Origin: Bradyrhizobium sp. AUGA SZCCT0158
GTDB lineage: Bacteria; Pseudomonadota; Alphaproteobacteria; Rhizobiales; Xanthobacteraceae
Length of the DNA: 64,000 nucleotides
Assembly: GCF_018130065.1 (NCBI RefSeq)
Contig: NZ_JAFCME010000021.1
Location: forward strand, 47,209-111,208
Direction of reading: 5' to 3'
The notes under the pieces were generated by a model that was given only the letters and a program-made list of their open reading frames with translations, did not search any database and was not told where the DNA came from. The translations under genes were made by a program, and so were the position numbers. Of the stretch, positions 25,904-35,489 are shown one piece after another (the stretch's first letter is position 1; each line of letters opens with the position of its first letter).

Positions 25904-27027
25904 CGGGCCGCATGTCGCTTGCCTATCTCTGCCTGGAAGCACCGCGAGAAGGCGTAGCCAGCTACGTCCATGTCCACGAAATTATAGCCGGTTTGAGGAA
26001 ACGCGGATGGACGGTGGATCTGGTTGCGCCGAGCCACAGCGGCGAGTGGCGGCGGCCGGGCTTGATGGCGAGAGTGCTCAAATACGCGGCCATGCAAATT
26101 TCCCTGACGCTGAAATTCAGGCGATACCGCGCGGTGTATGTCCGCGCACATCCGCTGGCGTTTCCCCTCGCCTGCGCCGCGAAGCTGTTCGGCATCCCGC
26201 TGGTGCACGAGGTAAACGGAACGTACGGCGACCTTTACGTCGCCCATCCCGGCGCTCGCCACGGCCGCCGATTCCTCGACGCCATGCAGCGACGGCAATT
26301 TCGCTGGGCGGCGGGGGTGATCTGCGTAACGCCTCAGCTCGCGCAGTGGGTCAAGAATGAAATCGAAAACCGCCCGGTCCCGGTCGCGACCATTCCGAAC
26401 GGTGCTAACGTGGAACTGTTCTCGCCATCGGCGACTATTTCCGATGCGGGAATATCGGGCCAGCTTCCGGAAAAGTACGTTGTCTTTTTCGGTGGGCTGA
26501 CGCGCTGGCATGGTATTCCCCAGATGCTGGCAGCGCTCGAGACCAAAACCTGGCCGAAAGACGTGTCGCTTGTCGTCATTGGCGACGGACCGGAAGCACC
26601 TCGCCTCGCCGCGGCCTCGGATTCGCGGATCGTTTTGCTTGGACGCCTTCCTTATACAACCGTCGGCGGGATCGTGGCACGGGCCATCGCCGGCCTGGTG
26701 CCGATCAGCGACCCCGACGGCAGGTCATCGTCAGCCGGATTGGCACCTCTGAAATTATACGAGACACTCGCCTGCGCCATTCCAGCCTTGGTATCCGATT
26801 TCCCAGGGCAGGCCGACCTTGTTCGCGAGCACGATTGCGGCATCTGCTTTCCGCCGGACGACGGCGAGGCGCTGGCAAGCGCGGTCGCTGTTGTGGACGC
26901 CGATCCCGCTGCCGCGCGCGCCATGGGACAGCGCGGCGCCGCCGCCGTGCGAAGCCACCATTCCTGGAACAGCCGCGCCGGCGATACCTCGGATTTTCTT
27001 GCCCGGATTCAAGCGTCTCGGGACTGA
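25900..27027 (+). CDS. GT4-type glycosyltransferase
   Basis: A 375-residue GT-B glycosyltransferase: N-terminal LAYLCLEAPREGVASYVHVHE, TIPNGANVELF, YVVFFGGLTRWHGIPQML and a C-terminal LAPLKLYETLACAIPALVSD, equivalent to the E(x7)E donor-site region of GT4 enzymes. The GTG start overlaps the amidotransferase stop and has GGAAAG eight bases upstream; ATG 25912 is an alternative. As the last gene of this transcript it may add the modified sugar to the lipid-linked chain, comparable in position to WbpJ. Donor sugar unknown. Confidence 0.85.
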   Translation: MTGRMSLAYLCLEAPREGVASYVHVHEIIAGLRKRGWTVDLVAPSHSGEWRRPGLMARVLKYAAMQISLTLKFRRYRAVYVRAHPLAFPLACAAKLFGIPLVHEVNGTYGDLYVAHPGARHGRRFLDAMQRRQFRWAAGVICVTPQLAQWVKNEIENRPVPVATIPNGANVELFSPSATISDAGISGQLPEKYVVFFGGLTRWHGIPQMLAALETKTWPKDVSLVVIGDGPEAPRLAAASDSRIVLLGRLPYTTVGGIVARAIAGLVPISDPDGRSSSAGLAPLKLYETLACAIPALVSDFPGQADLVREHDCGICFPPDDGEALASAVAVVDADPAAARAMGQRGAAAVRSHHSWNSRAGDTSDFLARIQASRD

Positions 27028-27072
27028 CGGGCAAACCCGAGAGCCAATCCGGAGGAGCCCTGGCGCAAGCCG

Positions 27073-30000
27073 CTAAAGGATAAGAAAATCGTTCAAATGC
27101 TGCAGCAGCTTTTCGAGCCCGATTGACTGGTCAGTCAGGCTGTAGCTCGCCTTGGTGGCGGCGACGTCGTCGTTGCGTTCGTTGATCGCCGCATGGTCAG
27201 TGGTGCCGGTGACAAACGCGCGCAGGGAGTGATCGAGTTCGATCGCATTGGAATTGGGCTGAAGGTCGGTGACGGCGTTGCTGCCGGGCGGCGGCGAAAA
27301 GACAAATGTGTCTGCGCTGATAACAGCGATGCTGGCGCTGCTTGATGACAGGGGTTGATTCGAAGCGACCGACGCGATGGTAATGTCCGCCGCGGTGCTC
27401 CATTCGAAGCCGTCATAGGCCTGTATCCGCAGCGTATCGGTCCCGACGGCAGTGCCGCCCTCCAGCCAGAAATTCTGCAAATTATCCGCTGTGAACTCGA
27501 GCGTCGCACCCTGCGCCAAGAACGAGCCGCCATACCACAGGATCGCGCTTGTGCTCGCCGTTCCTACATCGGTAACCCGATAACTTACAATCGGATCGCC
27601 ATCGGAATCCGACACCGCAATTGGAAGCAGATTCCCGCTGGTCCAGGATGGCGCGCCATGGCCAAAAGTCCGAACCGATACCGAACCTGTCACGCTCAGG
27701 GCCGGCGCGTCGTTACCTTGCGGCGTGCCCGTCACGATGCTGATATTCTGGGCCACGCCCCACTCGTAGCCGTCATAGGCCTGTATCCGCAGCGTATCGG
27801 TCCCTGCGACCGTGCCGCCCTCCAGCCAAAAGTTCGCCAAATTGGCCGCTGTGAACTCAACCGTCGCGCCCTGCGCCAGGAACGCGCCGCCATACCATAG
27901 GACAGCGCTTGTGCTCGCCGTTCCGACATCGGTAACACGGTATCTTGCAATCGCATCACTGTCGGCATCCGACACCGTAAATGGAAGCAGGTTCCCACTG
28001 GTCCAGGATGGCGCGCCATTCCCAAAGATCTCAAGCGACACCGAGCCTGTCACGCTCACAAGCGGGGCGTCATTGCCAGCCGGTCGACCCGTCACGATGC
28101 TGATATCCCGGGCCGCGCTCCACTGGTAGCCATCATAGGCCTGCACCCGCAGCGTATCGGTCCCATTGACCGTGCCACCTTCCAGCCAAAAGTTCTGCAG
28201 ATTAGCCGCCGTGAACTCAATCGTCGCACCCTGTGCCAGGAACGAACCGCCATACCACAAGATTGCGCTTGTGCTTGCCGTTCCGAGATCGGTAACCCGG
28301 TATCTTGAAATTGCATCGCCGTCAGCATCCGACGTGGTGAATGGCAACAGATTCCCGCTGGTCCATGATGGCGCGCCGTGCCCAAAGGTCTGAATCGACA
28401 CCGAACCGGTGACACTCACAACCGGCGCGTCGTTGCCCGGCGGTGGACCCGTCACAATGCTGATGTCCCGGGCCGCGCTCCAATCGTAGCCGTCATAGGT
28501 TTGAATCCGCAGCGTATCGGTCCCATTGACCGTGCCGCCCTCCAGCCAGAAGTTCGGCAGATTAGCTGCCGTGAATTCAACCGTCGCCCCTTGCGCCAGG
28601 AACGAGCCGTCATACCACAGGACCGCGCTCGTGCTCGCCGTCCCAACATCAGTGACCCGGTATCTTACAATTGCATCGCCGTCTGCGTCCGACACCGTAA
28701 ATGGCAGAAGGTTCCCGCTAGTCCATGATGGCGCGCCATTTCCAAAGGTCTGAACCGACACCGACCCCGTCACGCTCACAACCGGCGCTGTGTTGGGAAC
28801 GTAGCTCATCGTCTGGTAGCCAATTGCAGTCCAGTTGCTAGCGGTGATGAAATCGCTCGAGGTATAGCCAAACGTCCAGCTCGCAACCGACGACGCGCCC
28901 TGAAGGATGATTTGCGAGCTGTTGGCCAGATCGGTGAGGATGTAATCGCCGCCGGATATCGTTCCGGTGAATTGCCTGGTCAGCGACGAAACACTGGAGA
29001 CGCCGGTAAAGATTATCCTTCCCGTGCCATCGGAATCGACAATTCGATCGGCGCCCCATCCGGCAACCGAAAATCCATAGGAGTCAAAACCCGAACCGCC
29101 GGTCAGCCGGTTATTCGTGGTGTTTCCATGGAGGGTATCGCTCCCGGCGCCGGCGACTGCGTTCTCGAGGACACAGCTTGTAGCGATTCCGACATTGTTG
29201 GTCAGTCCGCCAACTGACGAGAAGTAGCCGGCTCGAAGGTCGATTCTCTGAGCAGATGAATAGCCCGAGCAATCGAGCGTATCGGTGCCGCCGCTGTCAT
29301 AGATCGTCAGCGCGGGGGCTTGTGTGTATGATGCAAAATTGTAGATTGATCCGGCGGTGCTATTGAACCCGTACGTGGTGTCGCCGGTGCGGGTCGTAGC
29401 AGCGCCGTAGATCAGCCCAGCGGCATAGATATCCGCCATCTGCGGCGTAACGACATAGCGATAAGAGCTGCCGCTGTAGTTCTGCTGCGCGAAATACGAC
29501 ATGATGGAGTATTGCCAGGTGTCGTTGGCAAACAGCGCATTGCTCGAGTAACTCGCGCTGCCATTATACGGGCCCTGGTGACCAAGACCGAGCGCGTGGC
29601 CGACCTCGTGAACGTAGGTCTGATAGCCGTAGCTATCTATGCCGGTCTTGCCATCATACGCGCCGCCATCGTTGGTGATCCAGTCGGCGCTGATGTTGAT
29701 GGTTGCCGAGGTGATGATACCGGAGCCGGTGTAGCTGTCGGTTTCATAGGCGGTCATCGTGCCGTTATGGGTGAACGTGATGTTCGCCGCGCCGGAGGTT
29801 TCGACAAAAGTGAGGTTGGCGACCTCATGCCAGGCATTTAGCGCCGAACGCGCGAGGAACTGCTCGGCTGCATTCAAGCCACTGACGTTGTAGGTAATGG
29901 TGTTGCTGGCCCAGCGATGGCCGATGGTGCCGTGGTATTGCCAGAACCCGTTTACCAGGTAGTGGGCGAGCTGCGGAATGGTCGCGGCAGCCCCCGGAGC

Positions 30001-30210
30001 ACTCGACGCATCAGAGGCGGAAGCGGTTGTGCCAGCCTGCGGAAAGCTGTCCTCTTCTTCCGGCCCAATATCTGAAGCTGCCGAAGTCTCCAAGGAGGCG
30101 GCTAACCGTCTGTTTGCCATCGATAACCCGTCCGCCAAGAGCTCAAATGAGAGGCCGCAGCCAACGTTCAGCGCAACGAATCGGGGACCCGTTAATCGCC
30201 AGTCAACCAT
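27073..30210 (-). CDS. secreted M10 serralysin-like metalloprotease with tandem repeats
   Basis: A 1045-residue protein on the opposite strand to its neighbours. The metzincin zinc site HEVGHALGLGH is at residues 201-211 and the Met-turn SIMSYF around 235-240, followed by a serralysin C-terminal-type segment (about 300-380, with GAGSDTLHGNTTNNRLTGGSG, an RTX-like stretch). Residues 473-952 are four 120-residue repeats. The tail (ADTFVFSPPPGSNAVTDLQP and a hydrophobic end) resembles type I secretion signals. No N-terminal signal peptide is evident, as expected for that route, but no type I secretion genes lie nearby. GAGG lies upstream of the chosen ATG; ATG 30120 is possible. Confidence 0.85.
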   Translation of the reverse strand: MVDWRLTGPRFVALNVGCGLSFELLADGLSMANRRLAASLETSAASDIGPEEEDSFPQAGTTASASDASSAPGAAATIPQLAHYLVNGFWQYHGTIGHRWASNTITYNVSGLNAAEQFLARSALNAWHEVANLTFVETSGAANITFTHNGTMTAYETDSYTGSGIITSATINISADWITNDGGAYDGKTGIDSYGYQTYVHEVGHALGLGHQGPYNGSASYSSNALFANDTWQYSIMSYFAQQNYSGSSYRYVVTPQMADIYAAGLIYGAATTRTGDTTYGFNSTAGSIYNFASYTQAPALTIYDSGGTDTLDCSGYSSAQRIDLRAGYFSSVGGLTNNVGIATSCVLENAVAGAGSDTLHGNTTNNRLTGGSGFDSYGFSVAGWGADRIVDSDGTGRIIFTGVSSVSSLTRQFTGTISGGDYILTDLANSSQIILQGASSVASWTFGYTSSDFITASNWTAIGYQTMSYVPNTAPVVSVTGSVSVQTFGNGAPSWTSGNLLPFTVSDADGDAIVRYRVTDVGTASTSAVLWYDGSFLAQGATVEFTAANLPNFWLEGGTVNGTDTLRIQTYDGYDWSAARDISIVTGPPPGNDAPVVSVTGSVSIQTFGHGAPSWTSGNLLPFTTSDADGDAISRYRVTDLGTASTSAILWYGGSFLAQGATIEFTAANLQNFWLEGGTVNGTDTLRVQAYDGYQWSAARDISIVTGRPAGNDAPLVSVTGSVSLEIFGNGAPSWTSGNLLPFTVSDADSDAIARYRVTDVGTASTSAVLWYGGAFLAQGATVEFTAANLANFWLEGGTVAGTDTLRIQAYDGYEWGVAQNISIVTGTPQGNDAPALSVTGSVSVRTFGHGAPSWTSGNLLPIAVSDSDGDPIVSYRVTDVGTASTSAILWYGGSFLAQGATLEFTADNLQNFWLEGGTAVGTDTLRIQAYDGFEWSTAADITIASVASNQPLSSSSASIAVISADTFVFSPPPGSNAVTDLQPNSNAIELDHSLRAFVTGTTDHAAINERNDDVAATKASYSLTDQSIGLEKLLQHLNDFLIL
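27355..28794 (-). repeat. four tandem 360-bp repeats inside the protease gene
   Basis: Exact period of 360 bp (120 codons): the same landmark string ends at 27420, 27780, 28140 and 28500. Each unit begins N(D/T)AP(V/L)(V/L)SVTGSVS and contains GAPSWTSGNLLP, RVTD(V/L)GTASTSA, WLEGGT and YDG(Y/F)(Q/E/D)W. Units differ only by scattered substitutions, so copy number may vary between strains through recombination. The repeats are probably cell-surface or ligand-binding beta-domains. Confidence 0.93.
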
Positions 30211-30352
30211 GTCAATGGAACCTCGACACGTGTGAATTTTTCATTAAAACGTTAGGTGCCCTACGTCGAAAATCAAGCAGATGTCACTGCGATATGGAAA
30301 ATCTGATCGTGCGAGTGGGAGTGTTCAAAATGGAACCGTCAGCTGTGAGCGA

Positions 30353-31321
30353 ATGGCCGGGCGATGGAGTAAATTCCTACAAATGACCTTGGGTTTCAAA
30401 TATCTCGCCAGGACGACAGTGTTGGTTGTCGTGGTCATGGGCGCGCTTCACGTTACATGGAGCGCAATCGCGTCCACGGCGGTCAGCCGTTACTATCAGG
30501 AAAGAATCTTCGACATTCATCGCCTCTCAGGCGAAAAGTACAAATGGATGGCGGCCTACATCAAATCCGAGGTTTCAGACGAGATGGCTTTGGCTGCCGG
30601 GTCATCCTTCACATTTCTCTATCCATTCGATGAGGCCTATACCTACACCGCAGAATTGAACCGGCGCGGTATCAGGACTGCAAACATCAGCGCGACAGGA
30701 TATGGCGCGAAAGCGATGCACGACGCGATCCTGTGCCCGCTTATTCAGCAAAACAAGCGGCCTCGCGCCATTGTTCTGGAAGTATCACTCATCAACGAGA
30801 TCGCCGCGATCAGGGATGCTGGGGTTAGAGCCTCCGTCGGGGACCACTGCCCCGACGTCAGGGTCGGGGGATTGTTCCAGTTTACGCTCACCCACCCGCT
30901 TGGAGTCGATTGGTTTTCGGTCGCAAGAGACCAATTTTACAAGATAGCGCCGCCCGAGAAGCCCTCGCTTGGCGTCGTTCCTGACAGCTATTTTCCGACG
31001 GCAGCAGACTTTGCAGAGGCAAGACCTATGCTGGAGTCGAACATCAAGAGCCTTTACGCTCGGGCAAAATCCATCAGCGACAGCGTCGCCATGTTCGTGA
31101 CCCCGGTATATTATGACGGCGTGGCCGTCGTCGGCCGCGATGCCCAAATGGTGCGCGCTCAATTCGAGGCGACGCTCGAAATCTGCAAGCGCACGGCCGG
31201 ACCAGATTGCCTCGATACCTCGGCCCTGATTACCGAAAGCAACTTCGCCAATATTACGCATTTCAACGCCACCGGCGCGAAGGCACTGGCAGACCTGATA
31301 GCGCCAAAGATAGTTCGATGA
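30353..31321 (+). CDS. membrane-anchored SGNH hydrolase-like protein
   Basis: A protein of about 322 residues with one N-terminal membrane segment (TTVLVVVVMGALHVTW) and a periplasmic domain. AAGSSFTFLYPF probably carries the nucleophile Ser and ITHFNATGAKAL the catalytic His block of an SGNH/AlgJ-DltD-like fold. Such proteins work with MBOAT acyltransferases to transfer acetyl groups to extracytoplasmic polysaccharides, and an MBOAT gene follows two genes later. It is clearly paralogous to the next gene. The start is uncertain: 30353 was chosen by similarity in length to the paralogue; ATGs at 30281 and 30383 are in frame. Confidence 0.7.
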   Translation: MAGRWSKFLQMTLGFKYLARTTVLVVVVMGALHVTWSAIASTAVSRYYQERIFDIHRLSGEKYKWMAAYIKSEVSDEMALAAGSSFTFLYPFDEAYTYTAELNRRGIRTANISATGYGAKAMHDAILCPLIQQNKRPRAIVLEVSLINEIAAIRDAGVRASVGDHCPDVRVGGLFQFTLTHPLGVDWFSVARDQFYKIAPPEKPSLGVVPDSYFPTAADFAEARPMLESNIKSLYARAKSISDSVAMFVTPVYYDGVAVVGRDAQMVRAQFEATLEICKRTAGPDCLDTSALITESNFANITHFNATGAKALADLIAPKIVR

Positions 31322-32340
31322 ACTGGCGGTCTGCGACCGGATTGTGGGAGTTACCCGTTGCCAGGCGGCCGACCGACGCCCCGCTAATCGGCACCGATTT
31401 CAAGTATTTCGCCAAGATAACGGCTTTGGTTGTCGCTCTGGTGGGCGCGCTTCACGTCGTTGTAACCGCAGCCGCGGCAACTTTCTCTCGTTTTTATTAT
31501 CAGGAACGCCTTTTCGACTTGCGAGCACCCGGCGTTTCGTCCGTCGAAATTCCGAGGATAATCGGCGGCTATATCGGTTCGATAGTCGACGATCGCGTGG
31601 TCGTGACTGTCGGCTCGTCGCTAACGTTCGGGCATCCCTTCACCGAGAAGTGGACGATGGCGGGCAACTTGAACAGAATGGGCATTCAAACCGTCAATTT
31701 GGGAGTGACGGCGCTTGGCTTGCAGGGTATCAGCCATTGGGTGCTGTGCGAGATGCAGTCCAGAAATATCAAAGCACGGGCTGTGGTTCTCGAAATTCCG
31801 CTGATCAACGAGATGTCTTGGCTTCCACACCAGGCCCCTGAAGCCGCAAGAACCGGCCCCTGTCCAAGCAAAAACATTGGCGGCCTCTTCCGCGTCTTTG
31901 TCGAAAGGCTTTACGGTATTGATTGGCTCCCGATTCTGAGGGACCGCTACCGAAACGTTGACCCACCGGATTGCCCAAGACTCGAAAGGCGCGTGCCGGA
32001 CGGATACTATGCAACGTCAGACGCCTTTAAGAAGGTCATTCCGGTGTTCCGTGACAACATCGCGTTCATGTATGCCCAGGCGAAGTCGATCAGCGACAAT
32101 GTGATCGTGTTTGTTTCGCCGGTCTATCTCGAGGGCCTCGCTGGCCGGACGGATCAGGAAGCCTCCGTAAGAGAGCAATTCGCCGGCGTCCTCAAAATGT
32201 GCCAGGAGATCGCCGGTTCTAACTGCGTGGATACGACCCCGATGACCGCGCAAGAGCGGAACTTTTACAACCTTTCACATCTCAACGGAAACGGCGCGAA
32301 GGCCTTGGCAGAATTGATCGCGCCGAAGTTCGCCCGCTGA
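31318..32340 (+). CDS. membrane-anchored SGNH hydrolase-like protein, second copy
   Basis: A 340-residue paralogue of the preceding protein with the same layout: a cytoplasmic start of about 25 residues, a membrane segment (ALVVALVGALHVVVTAAA), VTVGSSLTFGHPF with the putative nucleophile Ser and LSHLNGNGAKALAEL with the putative catalytic His. The ATGA overlap with the upstream gene indicates co-translation. Two different SGNH partners for one MBOAT could mean two acetylation sites. An acetyl-esterase role instead of a transferase role cannot be excluded. Confidence 0.72.
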   Translation: MNWRSATGLWELPVARRPTDAPLIGTDFKYFAKITALVVALVGALHVVVTAAAATFSRFYYQERLFDLRAPGVSSVEIPRIIGGYIGSIVDDRVVVTVGSSLTFGHPFTEKWTMAGNLNRMGIQTVNLGVTALGLQGISHWVLCEMQSRNIKARAVVLEIPLINEMSWLPHQAPEAARTGPCPSKNIGGLFRVFVERLYGIDWLPILRDRYRNVDPPDCPRLERRVPDGYYATSDAFKKVIPVFRDNIAFMYAQAKSISDNVIVFVSPVYLEGLAGRTDQEASVREQFAGVLKMCQEIAGSNCVDTTPMTAQERNFYNLSHLNGNGAKALAELIAPKFAR

Positions 32341-32445
32341 ACTAGCAGCGCGTATCGACATAGTAGAGCTGGTCAAACCTCCGCGCCGATAACTTATCGT
32401 TTCATTCATGTGATCACCATACCTGGTGACCAGGACCGTCCACGA

Positions 32446-33927
32446 ATGCTCTTTAACTCTTACATTTTCCTGTTCGGCTTTCTGCCGCTGGTTCTGCTGG
32501 CCTTTTACGCCGTCAATCTCCGTAGCAAACGAGCCGCCTTGGCCATCGTTACACTGGCGTCGCTCGGCTTCTATGCCTATTGGGACGTCCGTTTCGTTCC
32601 GCTGATGTGCGGCTCGATTGCCTTCAACTACATCGTGGGCCATGCGATCGGAAAATTTCACCATCGCTCGATCCTGATATTCGGCATCACGATGAATCTC
32701 CTGCTCATCGGCTTCTTCAAATATTCGCTTTTTGCGTTCCAGAATCTGGCACCTGCGGTACCGCCCCCTGCGCTGCTCGAATCGCTGATCCTGCCGCTGG
32801 GCATCTCGTTCTGGACATTCCAGCAGATCGCCTATCTGGTCGACGTCCAGCGGCGGATCGTTCGTCCCGCTCCGCTCGACGCACATGCCTTCTCGATGCT
32901 GTTCTTTCCGCATCTGATCGCCGGCCCCATCCTGCGCTACGCCATGGTCTCGCGTCAGTACCTGCGCAGCAGCTGGCCGCGGCACTTCCTTTTCAAGTCG
33001 TTCCAGGTTGGCGTTTTGATCTTCGCGATCGGCCTGTTCAAGAAGGTGGTCATCGCTGATTCCTTGGCGCCGTTCGCGGAAGCGGCATTCGCCCGCGCCG
33101 CGGTCGGCGAGCTTTCTCCCTCCGATGCCTGGATCGGATCGATCAGCTACTCACTGCAGCTCTATTTCGATTTTTCCGGCTATTCCGAAATGGCCTATGG
33201 CTTGGCACGAATGTTCGGCATTCGGATTCCCATCAACTTCAACTCGCCTTATCAGGCCGCCAGCATACTCGACTTTTGGCGCCGCTGGCACATGTCGCTC
33301 ACGGGCTTCTTTCGCACCTACGTCTACCTTCCGCTCGGCGGCAATCGGCGCGGCGCCGCACGCCAGATCGTAAACATCCTGATCGTGTTCTTCCTGACCG
33401 GTGTCTGGCACGGCGCCGGCTGGACCTTCTTCGTGTGGGGAGCGGGGCACGGCATCCTCGTCGCCGTGGCGCACTACTGGCACCGCGCCGTCGCACCTCG
33501 CCTTCGCAGCCATGATTCTCGCTGGCTGAAATTCTACCTCGATAACATCAGCCCGTTGCTGTCGCGCTTTGCAACCTTGTTCGCGGTGCTGTGCTTGTGG
33601 GTGGTCTTTCGATCGACTAGCTTCTCAAGCGCATGGACGATGTTCAAGGGCATGTTCTTCCAGTCGCATGGCTGGTCCAGCGTGATTTTCCCTGAACTTT
33701 GGCTTTACAAGGTAATTCCAGTTTTGTTGATTGCCATTGGATTGTTTGCCGTGTTCGGCCCAAATACCTTCCAGATCAGCGGCCGCATACGGCGGCTCGT
33801 CATCGACCCGTACAGCCACGCCTTCACGAAGACAGCGGTGCCGGCGGCCCTCGTTGCCTTCTTTCTCTACTTCTCCATAGCTTCGCTGTCGCAGAAGCAA
33901 GCGACATTTCTATATTACAATTTCTGA
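32446..33927 (+). CDS. MBOAT-family membrane O-acyltransferase (AlgI-like)
   Basis: A 493-residue polytopic protein of the AlgI/DltB type. It starts MLFNSYIFLFGFLPLVLL, contains DFSGYSEMAYGLARMFG, RRWHMSLTGFFRTYVY and the catalytic-His motif GVWHGAGWTFFVWG. ATG 32446 was preferred to GTG 32410 because the family always begins near MLFxSxxF, and AGGA lies about 10 bases upstream. It moves acetyl groups across the inner membrane for the two SGNH partners encoded just upstream. The acceptor is probably the O-polysaccharide of this locus. Confidence 0.92.
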   Translation: MLFNSYIFLFGFLPLVLLAFYAVNLRSKRAALAIVTLASLGFYAYWDVRFVPLMCGSIAFNYIVGHAIGKFHHRSILIFGITMNLLLIGFFKYSLFAFQNLAPAVPPPALLESLILPLGISFWTFQQIAYLVDVQRRIVRPAPLDAHAFSMLFFPHLIAGPILRYAMVSRQYLRSSWPRHFLFKSFQVGVLIFAIGLFKKVVIADSLAPFAEAAFARAAVGELSPSDAWIGSISYSLQLYFDFSGYSEMAYGLARMFGIRIPINFNSPYQAASILDFWRRWHMSLTGFFRTYVYLPLGGNRRGAARQIVNILIVFFLTGVWHGAGWTFFVWGAGHGILVAVAHYWHRAVAPRLRSHDSRWLKFYLDNISPLLSRFATLFAVLCLWVVFRSTSFSSAWTMFKGMFFQSHGWSSVIFPELWLYKVIPVLLIAIGLFAVFGPNTFQISGRIRRLVIDPYSHAFTKTAVPAALVAFFLYFSIASLSQKQATFLYYNF

Positions 33928-34009
33928 CCCAATGATTCCGCAACCCGCGACGCATCGGATCGGTTGCCGAGCCTTGCCGGATAGGTTGCAGCCCGTGAGG
34001 AGATAGCAG

Positions 34010-35347
34010 ATGATCCGCCGAGCGAAGAACCTGGCCCGCCGCTTTATTGCAGGTTACAACTCCGTCCACTCCGTGGAGACGGTTCGGCCCGCGCCTCCCA
34101 GTCTCGCAGCCAGGCTCGGGCACGATCAAATACAGGACGCACAGATCAAACTCCTGGACGCCTATCTTGAAGAGGCCGCGGATCGCCGTGTTGCGGAAAC
34201 CGACATCGTCAATTTTTTCACGGCCCGGCCAGAGCAAGCCGCGGTCGTCGCTTCTTCAAATTATTATCTGGCCAGGCACCCGCATAGCGTGGCCTTGCGG
34301 GTTGCCGTTCTCGCGAGTCTTTATGTTCTTGAAAAGGATGATGAATGTCGACTCATTGCCGATTCCTTGATCGCCATTGATGACTGCGATTTACATCGCT
34401 ATTTCCAGTCGCGCGTTGCATACGCGATCGACGGTCACGAGGCCGCTCTAAAATGCCTGCTCGACGGCGAAGCCAAGTTCCGGGAAAGCTACCTGCTCAA
34501 ATTGGCGATCATCGCCTGCCTGGTCGAAAAGAACGAAATTTCCGCGGCCAATGACAGATTGGCCAAGATCGCGGATCGCGTCTCAATCGAACTGGCGGAA
34601 GAGATTTCGATCGCCACAAAAAACCAGAACGACCTCGTTTCGAATCGTTCCGCGCCTGATGGCGAGAAGGATATCTACACGGACGAATTTTGCCGAACCA
34701 TGTGGATTTCCTACTATGAAAGCTTTGTCACCAGGCGGCAACGCCAGCACGGCGATGTTGCCCTCCTGAACCAGTACGTCGGCCTCATGAACAATATCCC
34801 GTCCCCTGCCGCGATACTTGAATTCGGAACCATGTGCGCGCAGCCCCTATACGCCGCTGCGAGAATGAATCCCGATGTTTCGTTCTATGGCTGCGATCGT
34901 CAGACTTTTCTAAAGCGGCTGAACGAGATTGCATATCCTCAACCAAACATGCATTTCCGCGACGGAGACATCTTCGATTCCATCGAGGAGGTTTCGCGAC
35001 TTCCTGGCCGGAAGGCGCTTGCGCATCTTCGGACATCGGTCGTGATGGTTCCGTCATTCGTATCGGAGTTGTATCAACGATCTGCCAAAGCCGGCATCAA
35101 CGACATTGTGTTTATCGAAAGCGCGGGGATGGTACGATCACGGCTCGAATTCCTTGAATTCGATAAAATGCCTATGCGGGCAGTTATCACCAAGCACAAC
35201 CTGCATCTCCACGACTACAAGACGCTGCTTGAAGAAGCGGGGTACAAGGTGAACTGGAAACGACAGCCGACGATCGCGCTTTGGACTGGATGGGGCGCCG
35301 ACGCATATCTTGGGTCCGGTTACCTCGTTCACGCCCATCGCGAGTAA
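34010..35347 (+). CDS. protein of unknown function with methyltransferase-like C-terminus
   Basis: A 445-residue protein not recognised as a named family. Residues about 50-220 are helical and rich in paired Ala/Leu (TPR-like in feel: ARHPHSVALRVAVLASLYVL, LLKLAIIACLVEKN). Residues about 230-445 resemble a class I methyltransferase fold (ILEFGTMCAQPLYAAARMNP, FYGCDRQTF, HFRDGDIFDS), but the glycine-rich motif I (xExGxGxG) is degenerate. GAGGAGA eight bases before the ATG gives a good start. It may methylate or sense a sugar intermediate; this is inference from position only. Confidence 0.55.
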   Translation: MIRRAKNLARRFIAGYNSVHSVETVRPAPPSLAARLGHDQIQDAQIKLLDAYLEEAADRRVAETDIVNFFTARPEQAAVVASSNYYLARHPHSVALRVAVLASLYVLEKDDECRLIADSLIAIDDCDLHRYFQSRVAYAIDGHEAALKCLLDGEAKFRESYLLKLAIIACLVEKNEISAANDRLAKIADRVSIELAEEISIATKNQNDLVSNRSAPDGEKDIYTDEFCRTMWISYYESFVTRRQRQHGDVALLNQYVGLMNNIPSPAAILEFGTMCAQPLYAAARMNPDVSFYGCDRQTFLKRLNEIAYPQPNMHFRDGDIFDSIEEVSRLPGRKALAHLRTSVVMVPSFVSELYQRSAKAGINDIVFIESAGMVRSRLEFLEFDKMPMRAVITKHNLHLHDYKTLLEEAGYKVNWKRQPTIALWTGWGADAYLGSGYLVHAHRE

Positions 35348-35489
35348 ATTCAAGGCTTGCGATCGTTCCCCCACGAGCAACGATGTTGCAGCACGCCGGT
35401 TTTATCGCTCAATTCCATGGGCGCCGCGTGTTCTCCGCTTACGTTCACTCGGCCTCTCGCCATAAGTTAATCAAACGTACGAAGCAGGA

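Noticed and set aside
27028..27072. CGGG-CAAA-CCCG as terminator between convergent genes
   Set aside because: Stem of only four pairs and no T-run; too weak to call.
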